From: Deinococcus apachensis DSM 19763
Lineage (GTDB): Bacteria; Deinococcota; Deinococci; Deinococcales; Deinococcaceae
Direction of reading: 5' to 3'
Assembly (NCBI RefSeq): GCF_000381345.1
Contig: NZ_KB906398.1
Location: 578,542 to 642,541 of the forward strand
Length of the DNA: 64,000 nucleotides
Position 1 is the stretch's first letter. Every line of letters starts with the position of its first letter. Made by a program: the position numbers and the translations under genes. Positions 1 through 8,556 of the stretch are shown one piece after another. The notes under the pieces were generated by a model, which worked only from the letters and a program-made list of their open reading frames with translations, did no database searches and was not told the DNA's origin.

Positions 1-550
1 CCGTCACCACCATGCGAATCGCCTTTTTGCCGCGCAGATCAACGTTCACGTTCTTCGTCGCGCTCGCCCCGGTCATCACACCACTGTCGTAGAGCTTCTC
101 CCCGTCACCCCAGACCTGGAACACCACGCTACCCCGGCTGCCCACCTCGTCATCCACGCCGACCTGCGCCTTGAACCGCACGCATTTGGCATTGTCCGAC
201 CCGGCCAGGCTGTACTTCAGTTCGCTGGGTGCGTGAACGCCATAGCCCTTAGCGTACCTGGTGCCGTTCAGCGTCAGGGTCTTGCCGTCCCCGATGCCCC
301 GCTCGCCGTTGCTGCGGTCCACCTCAATGGGTCCCCAGGCATTTGTGGCAGTTAGAGCGGTCTCGTAATAGAGCGTATTCACGTCAGCGGTCAAAGCCTG
401 AGCGCTCAGGACGGGCGACTTGCTCCATGACCCGTCCACATTGTCGTAGTTGCCGACGGGTTCGGGCGGCAGGGTTTCGGTTGAGCCAGGTTGCTGCCCA
501 CAGGCAGCAAGGGCGAGCGTGAGCAGGGCCAACGGCAATCGTCGTTTCAT
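1..550 (-). CDS. NPCBM-domain lipoprotein (3' end outside window)
   Basis: The first 183 codons are in the window; the end lies beyond position 1. The N-terminus is a lipoprotein signal (MKRR, hydrophobic stretch, lipobox LAAC with Cys at residue 17), so the protein should be exported and lipid-anchored. Residues about 85-183 match the NPCBM/NEW2 carbohydrate-binding family in its usual order: GTRYAKGYGVHAPSE, then a hydrophobic strand with F-A-V-G-D residues, then FQVWGDGEKLYDSG. The family is a beta-sandwich that binds glycans, often attached to hydrolases. The start is the only ATG before the signal peptide. Probable host gene. Substrate unknown. Confidence 0.85.
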   Translation of the reverse strand, partial: MKRRLPLALLTLALAACGQQPGSTETLPPEPVGNYDNVDGSWSKSPVLSAQALTADVNTLYYETALTATNAWGPIEVDRSNGERGIGDGKTLTLNGTRYAKGYGVHAPSELKYSLAGSDNAKCVRFKAQVGVDDEVGSRGSVVFQVWGDGEKLYDSGVMTGASATKNVNVDLRGKKAIRMVVT

Positions 551-634
551 AACTTTCCCCCGAAGTTGTCGCGTCGGGGCACGCTAGGTTGGGCTGCGCT
601 AATGAAACGTTAATTCAAGACGGGGGGGTGAGTG

Positions 635-886
635 CTACTGGCCCGGCCCCACGAACTCCGCGTCCAACCAGTACTCCGCGTCCTCGGGGTCGCCGCCCTG
701 CCAGGCCAGCCGCTCCTGCCACAGGTGCAGCACGGCCGCTTTCTGCTCGGGGTGGCAGCCCAGGTAGTCCGCCAGGGCCGCCTCCTCTGCAGGCGCGAGA
801 CCGGACGGCGGCCCTCCCCGCGACTCCTGGTAGGCGTCATCGAGCAGGTCCACAAGCTCGGCGGGAGTGAGATCGGCGGGCCGCAT
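635..886 (-). CDS. Small hypothetical acidic protein
   Basis: An 83-residue reading frame beginning MRPADLTPAELVDLLDDAY and rich in Ala, Glu and Leu, predicted mostly helical. A longer start at 955 is possible, but the extra residues have the arginine/proline-rich look of non-coding high-GC DNA, so the inner ATG is preferred. No clear Shine-Dalgarno sequence precedes it. No family recognised. The composition (acidic, few Arg) favours a real gene over a chance frame. Confidence 0.45.
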   Translation of the reverse strand: MRPADLTPAELVDLLDDAYQESRGGPPSGLAPAEEAALADYLGCHPEQKAAVLHLWQERLAWQGGDPEDAEYWLDAEFVGPGQ

Positions 887-1084
887 GGGGGGAGGGTAGC
901 GCGAGGGATACGGGCAGCGCAGGAGCGATACGAACCCGAGGGGCTCAGCCTTCATCTAGGTCGTCGAGCTTGACCTGGACTCACCAGAATGTTAAGTTTC
1001 TCACATCCTAGGCGACGGCGCGGAAGTGAAGCCACCCGGCTCTTCACCCTTCATTGTCATGGCGCGACCTCATGGAAAGGGCTC

Positions 1085-2821
1085 ATGTTGAGACTTCCTG
1101 TACTCCTGGCTGCCGCCCTCAGCACGCTCGCCCTCCTCGCTGGCTGCGGCCAGCAGCAGGCCAGTTCTCCTGCTGCAACCGACCCTGCCGCGAACGTTCA
1201 GCCTTTGCTGGGCACTCATACCTTGCCATCTCAACCCGGCAATTTATACGCGCTTAAATCTCCATCGCCAGAGCCATCCTCATCCATTGATTTAACTAAG
1301 CTTCAAGCTCTGCCACCATTTGTTTCTAATATTAGTATTGTCGCAACCAACAACTCAAATTATGGCTGCCCTGATATAGAAAGAAAGAAAGGAAAGCGAA
1401 CCGCAGACATTAATAGTGGTCACTCAACTAACCATGTATATGCTTGTATCTACTATACCAGCGCCCCCAACACTCCACACGTCACCATGCTGGATGTTCT
1501 TGATTATGGACCAACACCATCTGAGAACATTGACAATAACAGACTCAGGAACGATTGCGCCAATTCAAGGCAGCGCCCTGGTCAAACTGTTAATTATAGC
1601 CCAGTCGACCTAAATAAGGGCGCGGGTCTACTCAGCAATTTTATTTACTTGTGCTGGTACACTGGAGTAACGCCGACAGATTCCTGGTATACTAGGAATA
1701 ACACCGGAAATTCTACATGGAATATACTTAAATACCACCATATTTATGGTATTGGAGACGTGCCCGTATCCAGGTTTATCAGTGACATAGATTTTGTCGC
1801 CTTCCCTCATGGCGAGGTGTTTGGCGACGACGAAATCACAAAAAAATGCCAGGAAAAATTGGCCCCCGATAGTCCAACCATGCTCATTACTGTCCTCGGT
1901 CAGGGTGGTTTATACTCAGATCCCTATTACCAGGGGAACTCAACCTTTAAGAATTTGAACGAAGGGGTTTTATCGACGCTGGATCAAGTCTATGCCTGCG
2001 TGGCCATGTCCCCTGTCAGTGCCTTACCTACCCTTGACATTACGGTTACCGGTATACAGGGCAATCAAGACTGGTTTAAAGGGGCACAACCCCCAGTTGC
2101 ACAAGTTAAGATCGGAAACGAGTTCGTTTATCACATCGGTAACCAACCGAAATGTGGCATTAACCCCCCTGGCTACGACCGATCCATGAAGCTTCGTCCC
2201 TCCACACAAATCCAGCCGAACGTATACCTGTCCACCGTTCAACTCGATTTCAACTCAAGTGGAGAAGGCAGTGTGTACTGCCATCTCGACTGGCCCTGGT
2301 ACGTAGCGAGCGATGAGGCACACGTCAAATACGACAGCGCTCCCCCCACGGTCACCTTCCCCAACCGGCACGACAGCTACACCATTGACGAATTGGTCAA
2401 CATTACCTGTACCGCTTATGACGAGGTCTCCGGCGTCGCCCAGGTCTCCTGCCCCCAGCTGAAGGGCACCGCGGGTGAACTGCTCGCCCAGGCTGGTATA
2501 CAGCCCTCGCAACTCCCCTACACCCTCACCTACACCGTCAAAGCCACCGATGTCGCGGGCAACGAGTCCAGCACGCCCCTCACGTTCACGGTGCAGAAAC
2601 CCGACGCTCAATCCTTCACCAACCTGACCAATGACCTGGTTCCCATCGTCCATGTCGCCGCTCGCTTGTCGATCTTGTCGACCTACATCACGTACTCCTG
2701 GACGCCCGAACGCAAACAGGCACTGGTGAACGGCTACCGCCAGTACCTCCGGGATTCCATGAAGCAGGGCGTGCCCCAACACGCCGTCGACGTCCTGTCA
2801 TTCCTGATCGGATACCTCTAA
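1085..2821 (+). CDS. Large secreted lipoprotein with C-terminal Ig-like domain
   Basis: 578 residues from the ATG that follows a GGAAAGGG ribosome-binding site; the frame is open upstream, but the signal peptide (MLRLPVLLAAALSTLALLAGC) starts here. The lipobox Cys indicates a lipid-anchored exported protein. The middle (roughly residues 60-380) is Cys-, Asn- and Tyr-rich and encoded by markedly AT-rich DNA, unlike both ends. Residues about 430-530 resemble a bacterial Ig-like or HYR-type beta-sandwich (ITCTAYDEVSGVAQVSC, then VKATDVAGNESS). Probably a host surface protein; function unknown. The mixed base composition suggests a transferred core between native ends. Confidence 0.75.
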   Translation: MLRLPVLLAAALSTLALLAGCGQQQASSPAATDPAANVQPLLGTHTLPSQPGNLYALKSPSPEPSSSIDLTKLQALPPFVSNISIVATNNSNYGCPDIERKKGKRTADINSGHSTNHVYACIYYTSAPNTPHVTMLDVLDYGPTPSENIDNNRLRNDCANSRQRPGQTVNYSPVDLNKGAGLLSNFIYLCWYTGVTPTDSWYTRNNTGNSTWNILKYHHIYGIGDVPVSRFISDIDFVAFPHGEVFGDDEITKKCQEKLAPDSPTMLITVLGQGGLYSDPYYQGNSTFKNLNEGVLSTLDQVYACVAMSPVSALPTLDITVTGIQGNQDWFKGAQPPVAQVKIGNEFVYHIGNQPKCGINPPGYDRSMKLRPSTQIQPNVYLSTVQLDFNSSGEGSVYCHLDWPWYVASDEAHVKYDSAPPTVTFPNRHDSYTIDELVNITCTAYDEVSGVAQVSCPQLKGTAGELLAQAGIQPSQLPYTLTYTVKATDVAGNESSTPLTFTVQKPDAQSFTNLTNDLVPIVHVAARLSILSTYITYSWTPERKQALVNGYRQYLRDSMKQGVPQHAVDVLSFLIGYL

Positions 2822-2836
2822 CCGCCTGACTGCAAC

Positions 2837-2884
2837 AAAAAAGCCCCCTCCCGCCCCAGCCGAAGCTGAGGGGGAGGGGGCAAG
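2837..2884 (-). terminator. Rho-independent terminator (leftward)
   Basis: Read on the minus strand, a GC-rich stem (GCCCCCTCCC pairing with GGGAGGGGGC) is followed by a run of T. It sits just after the stop of the 61-residue gene at 2889 and would end that transcript. It also separates it from the convergent plus-strand lipoprotein. Confidence 0.7.
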
Positions 2885-2888
2885 TTCT

Positions 2889-3074
2889 TCAGGGGTCCAG
2901 CAGAGCCACATCGTCCGTGTCGCGGATCTCCACCGGCACGCCGTCCTCGGTGACGACCTCCAGCACGAATCCGCGCCTGCCGATGATCGCCTGCACCACG
3001 AATGGCATCCCGCCGTTCACCCTCAGTGTGTCCCCAGCCTTGACCCGATTCAACTTCACTTCCACCCAAGCCAT
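2889..3074 (-). CDS. Small hypothetical protein
   Basis: 61 residues from MAWVEVKLNRVKAGDTL, with alternating hydrophobic residues that predict a small beta-barrel or SH3-like fold. The frame is open further upstream to 3206, but that part is Arg/Ser-rich and looks non-coding. It is followed at once by a good terminator. No family recognised. Confidence 0.55.
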   Translation of the reverse strand: MAWVEVKLNRVKAGDTLRVNGGMPFVVQAIIGRRGFVLEVVTEDGVPVEIRDTDDVALLDP

Positions 3075-3227
3075 GCGCACATTCTCGCGCCTGCAGCTCA
3101 GGGAGGGATCAGTCTTCCAGGACGCAGGCGAGACGGTTGACCGTCTCCCCGAGCTGCGCCCACGCCTCGTTGAACGCCCGCTCCTGCCGCCCCGGCGTAC
3201 TGCCAAGGGCGCGAGTTGTCTGACGTT

Positions 3228-4700
3228 TTAGCGCGCGCCGATGCTCATGCCCGCTGCCTTCAGTTTCTTCTGCCAGGCCGCGAACTCCGCCTTCTCCATC
3301 TCCGGCGTCACGGTGCCCAGCGAGGTGTTCCCGCTGCCCGCCCCGCCGTTCAGCGTGAGGTTCGGCAGCCACATCGGGTTCGTGCTCGTCTTGCCGTCCG
3401 TGCCCACCTTCGTCCAGCCCAGCGCGTTCCCCTCCACCCGATGCTTCCCGAAGGTGGGGGGCGTCAGGGCGCCCGCCCCGCTGATGTCCCAGACGTACAT
3501 CCCCACGTTCTGCGCTGGGAGACGGGACCCGTCCGGCAGCCGCCCGCTGCTCACGGCGCGGTTGCGCAGCAGCTCGTTCCCCACCCCGCCCGCAATGGCG
3601 AGGCCGTAGTTCGTCGTCGAGACCACCTGATTGTCGGACGCCCGCGCGTACCCGTTCAACGCCGGGTCGGTCACCTTCCCGTCCCCCAGCATGATCCCGC
3701 CGCCCGAGTAGGACGTGCTCGCCGGATTGGCGGGGTACGCCCCCTGAATGTAGTTGTCGTGAATCAGGATGGGCTTCTCGGGTGTCCCGGAGGACACGTA
3801 CAGGTTGATGTTGTCCTCGACCGCGCTCTTCCCGGGCTCGTTGATGATCTGGTTCCAGGCGATCTCCGCGTTCTCGATGCGGTTGACGGCGTTGAGCTGG
3901 ACCGCCTGCATGATGTTCGTCTTGCCGTTGTACCCGCCCTTCCCGTCACTCTGGCGCCCGTCGATGTTGCGGAAGGTGTTCCGCAGGATGCGGATGCCCT
4001 GCTCGCCTGTCCCCTTGAAGGAGCGGACGTAGATGCCGCCGCCCGTGAAGGAGGAGTCTTCCACCCGCAGGTTCCTGATCTCCTCGCCCACGACGACGCG
4101 GGTGGCGCTGCTCCCTGCCAGGTTGGGCGTTAAGGCGTCGCCGCGGACGTTGCGCACGGTGAGGTCGTACCCGAAGCCGGTGATCAGCCGCCCGCCGCCG
4201 CGGATACGGCTGTTCTCGATGACCACGGGCTCGGCGGTCTTGATGGTGATGACGGGCATGGTGCCCGTGCTCTCCCAGTTGCCGGAGTAGGTACCGCCCT
4301 TCGTGATCGTCAGCGGGCCGTTGTAGGTGATCGGCGCCGGGGTCGGCGCGGGCGCGGGGGCGGGGGCCGGGACGGGCTCGGGCACGGCGCTCAGCGTGGG
4401 GCAGGCGGTCGAGACCTCCACCGTGTCCCCGGGTTTCAGGTCGCGCTCGCCGAACTCAGCGCTCTCTCCGTTGATGCGCAGGGTCGTCACGGGCGGGACG
4501 ATGACGTAGCGGCCCGGCGTGGTCATGCTGGGCACCGTGCAGACGATGGTGCTCCCGGTCAGCGGCAGGCTCACGGTGGGGGCGGTGGGGCCCGTCTGCG
4601 AGGTGAGGGTCATGACGCGGGTGGCCGGGCGGGTGGAGGGGTCGGGTTTGTCGCAGGCGGCGAGGAGCAGCAGGGGGACGGTGAGCAGCAGTTTCTTCAT
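3228..4700 (-). CDS. Lipoprotein with parallel beta-helix domain
   Basis: 490 residues. The start was chosen at the ATG before a lipoprotein signal (MKKLLLTVPLLLLAACDK, lipobox LAAC), with GGAG a few bases upstream. A Pro-Ala linker (PAPAPAPAPTPAP) near residue 115 separates an N-terminal region from a long segment of short repeated strands such as VIENSRIRGGG, LTVRNVRGD, LRVEDSSFTGGG and IRILRNTFRN, typical of right-handed parallel beta-helix proteins (pectate-lyase-like fold). Such proteins bind or cleave polysaccharides. Lipid-anchored at the cell surface; catalytic activity cannot be judged by eye. Probable host gene near the left end of the prophage. Confidence 0.75.
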   Translation of the reverse strand: MKKLLLTVPLLLLAACDKPDPSTRPATRVMTLTSQTGPTAPTVSLPLTGSTIVCTVPSMTTPGRYVIVPPVTTLRINGESAEFGERDLKPGDTVEVSTACPTLSAVPEPVPAPAPAPAPTPAPITYNGPLTITKGGTYSGNWESTGTMPVITIKTAEPVVIENSRIRGGGRLITGFGYDLTVRNVRGDALTPNLAGSSATRVVVGEEIRNLRVEDSSFTGGGIYVRSFKGTGEQGIRILRNTFRNIDGRQSDGKGGYNGKTNIMQAVQLNAVNRIENAEIAWNQIINEPGKSAVEDNINLYVSSGTPEKPILIHDNYIQGAYPANPASTSYSGGGIMLGDGKVTDPALNGYARASDNQVVSTTNYGLAIAGGVGNELLRNRAVSSGRLPDGSRLPAQNVGMYVWDISGAGALTPPTFGKHRVEGNALGWTKVGTDGKTSTNPMWLPNLTLNGGAGSGNTSLGTVTPEMEKAEFAAWQKKLKAAGMSIGAR

Positions 4701-4929
4701 CGGGAACTCCGGGGCAAGCGAAAGCCCCCACCGGGAAGGGTGGAGGCGGGTCGATCTCAGCACGAATCGGCGAGGGGCGGTTCAGTTCAGTAGTTGGCTA
4801 GCGGTGTCGCGTACACGATTGGAGAGATGACATCTCGGACAAGACGCATCCTGACCACAAATTTGATTTTTGCAGCGTTGTCATACTCTATTTTCAATAA
4901 CCGAGAAGAATGTGCTATAGGAGGTAGTT

Positions 4930-5433
4930 ATGGCAGATTGGAAGGCTGTTGAGGAACGTGGATATCAAGCACACGATGAAGATTCAAAAATAAATGCCCT
5001 TCAAGGTTTTCTCGAAAATCAACCACCAGAGAGCATCTATTTTGCGGTAGCCGTGATAGGAGATGTCTCCGAAACATGGATCGTAAGAGCGGAAGCCTGT
5101 CGATTCATTCGGGATGTAGAATTTTCCGATTGGGAACAGACTCGCCTCTGCGAAGTCGTGACAGCTATTCTTGTCGACCCGAATGAGGACTTTACCCTCC
5201 AGCAGTGGGCGGCATTTCTCGTTAACAAGTGCTTGAGTAGCGAGAAGCTGGTTGACGTTGCCATCAGGTATCTCTCAAAATCGGGGAATCGGGAGGAGGT
5301 TACGTGGAACATTATCGAATCACTTGATGAGGCCGATACGATAAGCGATTCATTACGGTCAAAGTTAGAAAACGCATTTCTACTTCAGACAGATGAGCGT
5401 ATTAAAGCGGGCCTGCGAAAGGTTCTTGGCTGA
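4930..5433 (+). CDS. Helical-repeat protein, AT-rich gene next to prophage edge
   Basis: 167 residues with a strong ribosome-binding site (GGAGG six bases before ATG). The sequence is almost all amphipathic helix with a HEAT-like periodicity (YFAVAVIGDVSETWIVRAEA, then FTLQQWAAFLVNKCL), the look of scaffold or immunity proteins. Its AT content is well above that of its neighbours, suggesting horizontal acquisition. It is the last gene before the left end of the phage lysis block, so it may be host or a phage cargo gene. Function unknown. Confidence 0.65.
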   Translation: MADWKAVEERGYQAHDEDSKINALQGFLENQPPESIYFAVAVIGDVSETWIVRAEACRFIRDVEFSDWEQTRLCEVVTAILVDPNEDFTLQQWAAFLVNKCLSSEKLVDVAIRYLSKSGNREEVTWNIIESLDEADTISDSLRSKLENAFLLQTDERIKAGLRKVLG

Positions 5434-5496
5434 TCGCTAGGAACCACGTGTACTACCCAACAATCAACACTCACGACTATCCGGTACTTTGTGGGG
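5434..5496. other. Probable left prophage junction region
   Basis: This short gap lies between the AT-rich plus-strand gene ending at 5433 and the last lysis-block gene. An attachment site could lie here because the integrase is at the opposite end of the prophage. By eye I found no convincing core shared with the DNA to the right of the integrase, so the exact boundary is not resolved. Confidence 0.3.
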
Positions 5497-5856
5497 TCAG
5501 TCGGTTTTCAAAGTGTCGCTCGTGCCGTTCGCCCGCACGAAGTCCGCCTCGGCGGCCAGGACACCCCGGGCGGGTAGTCCGTAAGCCTTTCCGGCAGGGA
5601 CGAGGCCCACGGCGCACTCCAGGTGCGCGTCCACCGCCCGGCACGCCGGATCGTTCACGGCGAGCTTCAGGCCGTACAGGCGCAGGGTCACGGTGGCATC
5701 CGCCGTCCCGGCCCGCACGATCTGGTGGTCGCCCTCGGCGGTCAGGGTGAGGGTCGCCCCGGCCTTGTTCGGCGAGGGGGTGAGGGTGGGCAGCGTGCCC
5801 AGGGCCGGGGTGCAGGCGGTCAGAACGAGGGTGCAGGCGAGGAGCAGACGCTTCAT
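5497..5856 (-). CDS. Small lipoprotein at end of lysis block
   Basis: 119 residues with a short lipoprotein signal (MKRLLLACTLVLTACTP; the Cys of LTAC would be lipidated). The rest is predicted beta-rich. Its ATG overlaps the stop of the upstream gene (ATGA), so it is translationally coupled to it. It is the last gene of the leftward phage transcript. The position after endolysin and holin-like genes would suit a spanin-like outer-membrane component, but it is longer than typical Rz1 and lacks its proline-rich character, so the role is open. A surface cargo lipoprotein is an alternative. Confidence 0.65.
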   Translation of the reverse strand: MKRLLLACTLVLTACTPALGTLPTLTPSPNKAGATLTLTAEGDHQIVRAGTADATVTLRLYGLKLAVNDPACRAVDAHLECAVGLVPAGKAYGLPARGVLAAEADFVRANGTSDTLKTD

Positions 5857-6188
5857 TGCAGGCCTCCGGTGGGCAGGGTCGAGTCGTTCGTGACCGGCGC
5901 GTGGACGGTCTGGTTGACGAGGTCACCGGTCTGGCTCCACGCCCAGTCCAGTGCCTTCGCGGCCTGAGCGCGCACGAAGTCGTCGTCAAGGGTGGTGAGG
6001 TTCAGGCCGGGCACGCCCGCCGTCGCCGCCGCGTAACTGCTGACGATGTAGTCCAGTGCGAGGGTGCGCTTGTCCGCGAACATCTTGTCGCCGTGCTGCG
6101 CTTTCCACTCCAGCGCGCGGCGCTCGATCTCCGGGACGGCCTTAAGGGCGAGGAGCTTGAACTCAACTTCGATGCGGTGCAGGTCCAT
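5853..6188 (-). CDS. Phage lysis-block protein of unknown function
   Basis: 111 residues, mainly helical, no transmembrane segment. The N-terminal half is charged (RIEVEFKLLALKAVPEIERRALEWK) and the C-terminal half ends in a disordered tail. It overlaps the next gene by four bases. Its place among lysis genes suggests a role at the end of infection, but nothing in the sequence identifies it. Confidence 0.6.
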   Translation of the reverse strand: MDLHRIEVEFKLLALKAVPEIERRALEWKAQHGDKMFADKRTLALDYIVSSYAAATAGVPGLNLTTLDDDFVRAQAAKALDWAWSQTGDLVNQTVHAPVTNDSTLPTGGLQ

Positions 6189-6262
6189 AAGGGCTCCTGA
6201 AAGGGCGCGACCCCCACCGCGAGGCAGGGGCCGGAAGAGGGCGGGGCTTTGAGGCGGCGGGC

Positions 6263-6586
6263 CTATTTGGACGGGGGAAGGTCAGGGAGGGGCATCGTGG
6301 GCGGCGTGGTGGGCTCGACCGGGACCGGTGCCACCCCGTTCTTTGCGTTCTCGCGGTCGGCGAGGATGCCGCGCGTGGTGTGGACGCCCAGCAGGGCGAC
6401 CGAGGCCGTGAGGAGCGCCTCGGTCATGAGCGGCATGGGCTTCCCGGTATGGAAGCTGGCGATGTAGGCGTACACGACCGCCCCGAACCCAAGCGTGCCG
6501 CACAGCAGGGTGTACAACCCGCCGCTCGTGCCGGGCACGATCACCCGCCGCAGCCGGGCGCCGGGGGACTCAGCCCGTCGTGACAT
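6263..6586 (-). CDS. Holin candidate, two transmembrane segments
   Basis: 107 residues. Two hydrophobic segments (LYTLLCGTLGFGAVVYAYIA and LMTEALLTASVALLGVHTT) are separated by a short polar loop; the N-terminus is basic and the C-terminal tail Pro-rich. This size and topology fit class II holins, which open the membrane for the endolysin. The gene starts 17 bases inside the end of the endolysin gene and has a GGGAGA ribosome-binding site. Assigned by topology and position, not by motif, because holins share no conserved residues. Confidence 0.55.
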   Translation of the reverse strand: MSRRAESPGARLRRVIVPGTSGGLYTLLCGTLGFGAVVYAYIASFHTGKPMPLMTEALLTASVALLGVHTTRGILADRENAKNGVAPVPVEPTTPPTMPLPDLPPSK

Positions 6587-7421
6587 ACAGCTTCTCCCCC
6601 ACCTGGCTGCGCTTGACGATGGGGTGCGTCCCGCTCGCCGTGGTGACGGTGCCTTCCAGCAACAGGGCCTCGAACGGCAAGGCCTCGACGCCGTTGATAA
6701 ACAGGCGCTGCACGGCGACGGGCGGGTGGACGATCTGCTCCTGGGCGGCGAGCGCCGCCGCCTGCTCGCGCAGGGCCCCGATCACCCGCCGGTAGCGGTC
6801 GAGGCGGTCCGGGAGCCCGTTCTCGCCCCCGTTGATCGCCAGCGTCACGGTCTCCATGTCGCCCGCGTCCGCCATCTGGTTCAGGCTGCGGGGATCGCCG
6901 GGCAGCCGCTTATTGTCCCAGAACGCCCCCGCGATGCCCGCCGCCACGTCCAGGCGCAGGGCGAGATCCGGGTTGCGCTCCAGGTCCAGGTTCAGCCGTT
7001 GCCCGTAGGCCCGGTAGGCGTCGCGGCCCGTGAGCTGGATCAGCCCGCGCCCGCGGTACCGCCAGCCGTCCCCGCTGCTCTCCGGGCCGTTCCCCATCCG
7101 CGCCGCGTAGCAGTTATTGGCGATGGCCTGCGGCCCGGCGGCAGCGAGGCGCAGGGCGAGGGCATTGGGCACCCCCGGGCGGCTTGCGTAACGGTTCGGC
7201 CACACCTCGGCCAAGCGCTGAGCGGAGTAGCCCAGCCGCTCGGACTGGCACACGAAGTTCGACTCGTGCGCCAGGGTTGCCAGAAACATCCCCAGGCGCT
7301 CGGGGGTCTGGTCGATCTCGTACCGCTGGAGGACCGGGCGCAGGGCGGCCACCACCGCGTCCGGGTCGGGATGGCCTGGGGCCACGGCGCGAATGTGGTC
7401 GCTGTTGAGGATGAGGTTCAC
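6570..7421 (-). CDS. Endolysin, glycoside hydrolase family 19 type
   Basis: 283 residues from a GTG that overlaps the previous stop (GTGA), with TGGAGG upstream. The GH19 chitinase/lysozyme signature is clear: LAHESNF near residue 50 (catalytic Glu about 53), YRGRGLIQLTG near 121-131 and NGGENG near 195. The family cleaves beta-1,4 glycosidic bonds, here presumably in host peptidoglycan at lysis. About 70 extra C-terminal residues (INGVEALPFEALLLEGTV, then VGEKLYVTTG) form a predicted beta domain, possibly wall-binding. No signal peptide, consistent with holin-dependent release. Confidence 0.88.
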   Translation of the reverse strand: MNLILNSDHIRAVAPGHPDPDAVVAALRPVLQRYEIDQTPERLGMFLATLAHESNFVCQSERLGYSAQRLAEVWPNRYASRPGVPNALALRLAAAGPQAIANNCYAARMGNGPESSGDGWRYRGRGLIQLTGRDAYRAYGQRLNLDLERNPDLALRLDVAAGIAGAFWDNKRLPGDPRSLNQMADAGDMETVTLAINGGENGLPDRLDRYRRVIGALREQAAALAAQEQIVHPPVAVQRLFINGVEALPFEALLLEGTVTTASGTHPIVKRSQVGEKLYVTTG

Positions 7422-7879
7422 GGGCAGCCTCCAGGGGTGTTCATGCCACCCGACTCGTACACGCTCAGGCGCCCGGTCAACTCCATGATCCGCTGGGCCT
7501 GAATCTCGTTCTCGTCGTTCAGCTCGGTGTTCTTTGACCGCAAGGCCTGGTTCTCGGTGGTGAGGCGGGTGACCTCCAGCTTGAGGTGCGATTCGCTCGC
7601 CTCCAGCACCTGCACCTTCCCCGTGAGCACCGCGAGTTCAATCCCCTGGGCGTGGAGTTTCTCGTTGGTGACCTTCAGCTCGGCCTTCGTCTCGCGCAGC
7701 TCCTCGCGCAGTTCTTTCAGGATGCTGGTCTGCGTTTCCTGATCGAGCTTGGCGCGGTTGAAGTCGCTGGTGTAACGCGCCTCGTCCCGCTTGTACTTGC
7801 TGGCGATCCAGTTGGTGAAGGCCCCCAGCGTGCCGCCGGACAGCAGCAGCCCGGCCCAGGTCAGCACTTCGGGGGGCAT
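7418..7879 (-). CDS. Membrane-anchored coiled-coil phage protein
   Basis: 153 residues. The start was placed at the ATG after AGGAGG; the longer upstream frame overlaps the neighbouring gene and reads as Arg-rich nonsense. One N-terminal hydrophobic helix (LTWAGLLLSGGTLGAFTNWI) is followed by a long Leu/Glu/Lys heptad region to about residue 140. The layout, just upstream of the endolysin, is reminiscent of i-spanin or holin-accessory proteins: membrane anchor plus periplasmic coiled coil. The name is inferred from topology. Confidence 0.65.
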   Translation of the reverse strand: MPPEVLTWAGLLLSGGTLGAFTNWIASKYKRDEARYTSDFNRAKLDQETQTSILKELREELRETKAELKVTNEKLHAQGIELAVLTGKVQVLEASESHLKLEVTRLTTENQALRSKNTELNDENEIQAQRIMELTGRLSVYESGGMNTPGGCP

Positions 7880-8283
7880 CGGTGCCTCCTTAACCGGAGT
7901 CCCCCGCTGCGGATGTAGGCGGTGAAAGCGAGCCAGGCGAAGAAGACGAACAGGGGGAGGCTCGCGCTGAGTCCGACGCTCATGAGGGAGGCGGCAGCCA
8001 GCAGGAAGTGGAAGAGGAACACGCCCATCAGGCCGTGCAGGGCGATCCGGTGCGCGATGCCGAGCAGAACGGCGAGGGCGCATAAGGTCGTGAGGAGCCC
8101 GAGGGAGTGCGCGTTCGGCCACCACGTTTTGAGGACGGTGTAACTCTTGCTGAGGTCGTACACCTCGGGGTACAGGAGGAAGCTCAGACCGACGATCAGG
8201 GCGCCGAACGCCGCGACGAGGGCGAACGATTGCCAGGGGGTCTGCTGGAAGGCTTCACGGTGTGTGTGCAGGGATGCGCGCAA
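7861..8283 (-). CDS. Multi-span membrane protein at head of lysis block
   Basis: 140 residues from a TTG start; there is no ATG or GTG between the terminator at 8306-8340 and the hydrophobic region, and GGAG lies just upstream. Four hydrophobic segments are visible (FALVAAFGALIVGLSFLLY; LLTTLCALAVLLGIAH; LMGVFLFHFLLAAASL; LPLFVFFAWLAFTAYI). It overlaps the next gene by 19 bases. As the first gene of the lysis transcript it may be a holin or anti-holin; no family is recognised. Start uncertain. Confidence 0.5.
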   Translation of the reverse strand: MRASLHTHREAFQQTPWQSFALVAAFGALIVGLSFLLYPEVYDLSKSYTVLKTWWPNAHSLGLLTTLCALAVLLGIAHRIALHGLMGVFLFHFLLAAASLMSVGLSASLPLFVFFAWLAFTAYIRSGGLRLRRHRCPPKC

Positions 8284-8305
8284 AGGGGCTCCGTTCTCCC
8301 GGCAT

Positions 8306-8340
8306 GAAAAACCCGCCCAGGGCCGGGAGGCTGGGCGGGT
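8306..8340 (-). terminator. Rho-independent terminator (leftward)
   Basis: A perfect 10-bp stem (ACCCGCCCAG / CTGGGCGGGT) is followed on the minus strand by T residues. It lies between the acyltransferase cargo gene and the lysis block, so the lysis genes may need their own promoter or read-through from the late transcript. Confidence 0.75.
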
Positions 8341-8556
8341 GAGGTGTGCTAGGTTTTGTGGCCTGTGGCGAAGTGGCGGAAACAACCGTTTGCCTTCAGG
8401 GGGTTCGGGCCTCGGCGGGTGAATCGCGGATTGCTCGCAAATGAACGACATGGCGCTGGGCGCTCGGTTCTCCATCCCTAACTCCCGGCATGCGATGTCC
8501 CTGCTGCCGCAAGCGTGTTGGGCAAAAAGTCCCGCGAATGGTCAACGGCAAGTAAG

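Noticed and set aside
3109..3227. Short minus-strand frame ending ERAFNEAWAQLGETVNRLAC
   Set aside because: It looks like coding sequence, but there is no ATG, GTG or TTG before it that does not run through the neighbouring gene's stop; it may be a gene fragment.
4715..4745. Hairpin-like GCCCCCACC / GGTGGAGGC before the beta-helix lipoprotein
   Set aside because: Imperfect and upstream of a start, with no T tract; could be an mRNA leader feature but not supportable.
6263..8283. Calling three membrane proteins of the lysis block all holins
   Set aside because: Only the two-helix protein at 6263 fits simple holin topology; the others were left as membrane proteins of unknown role.
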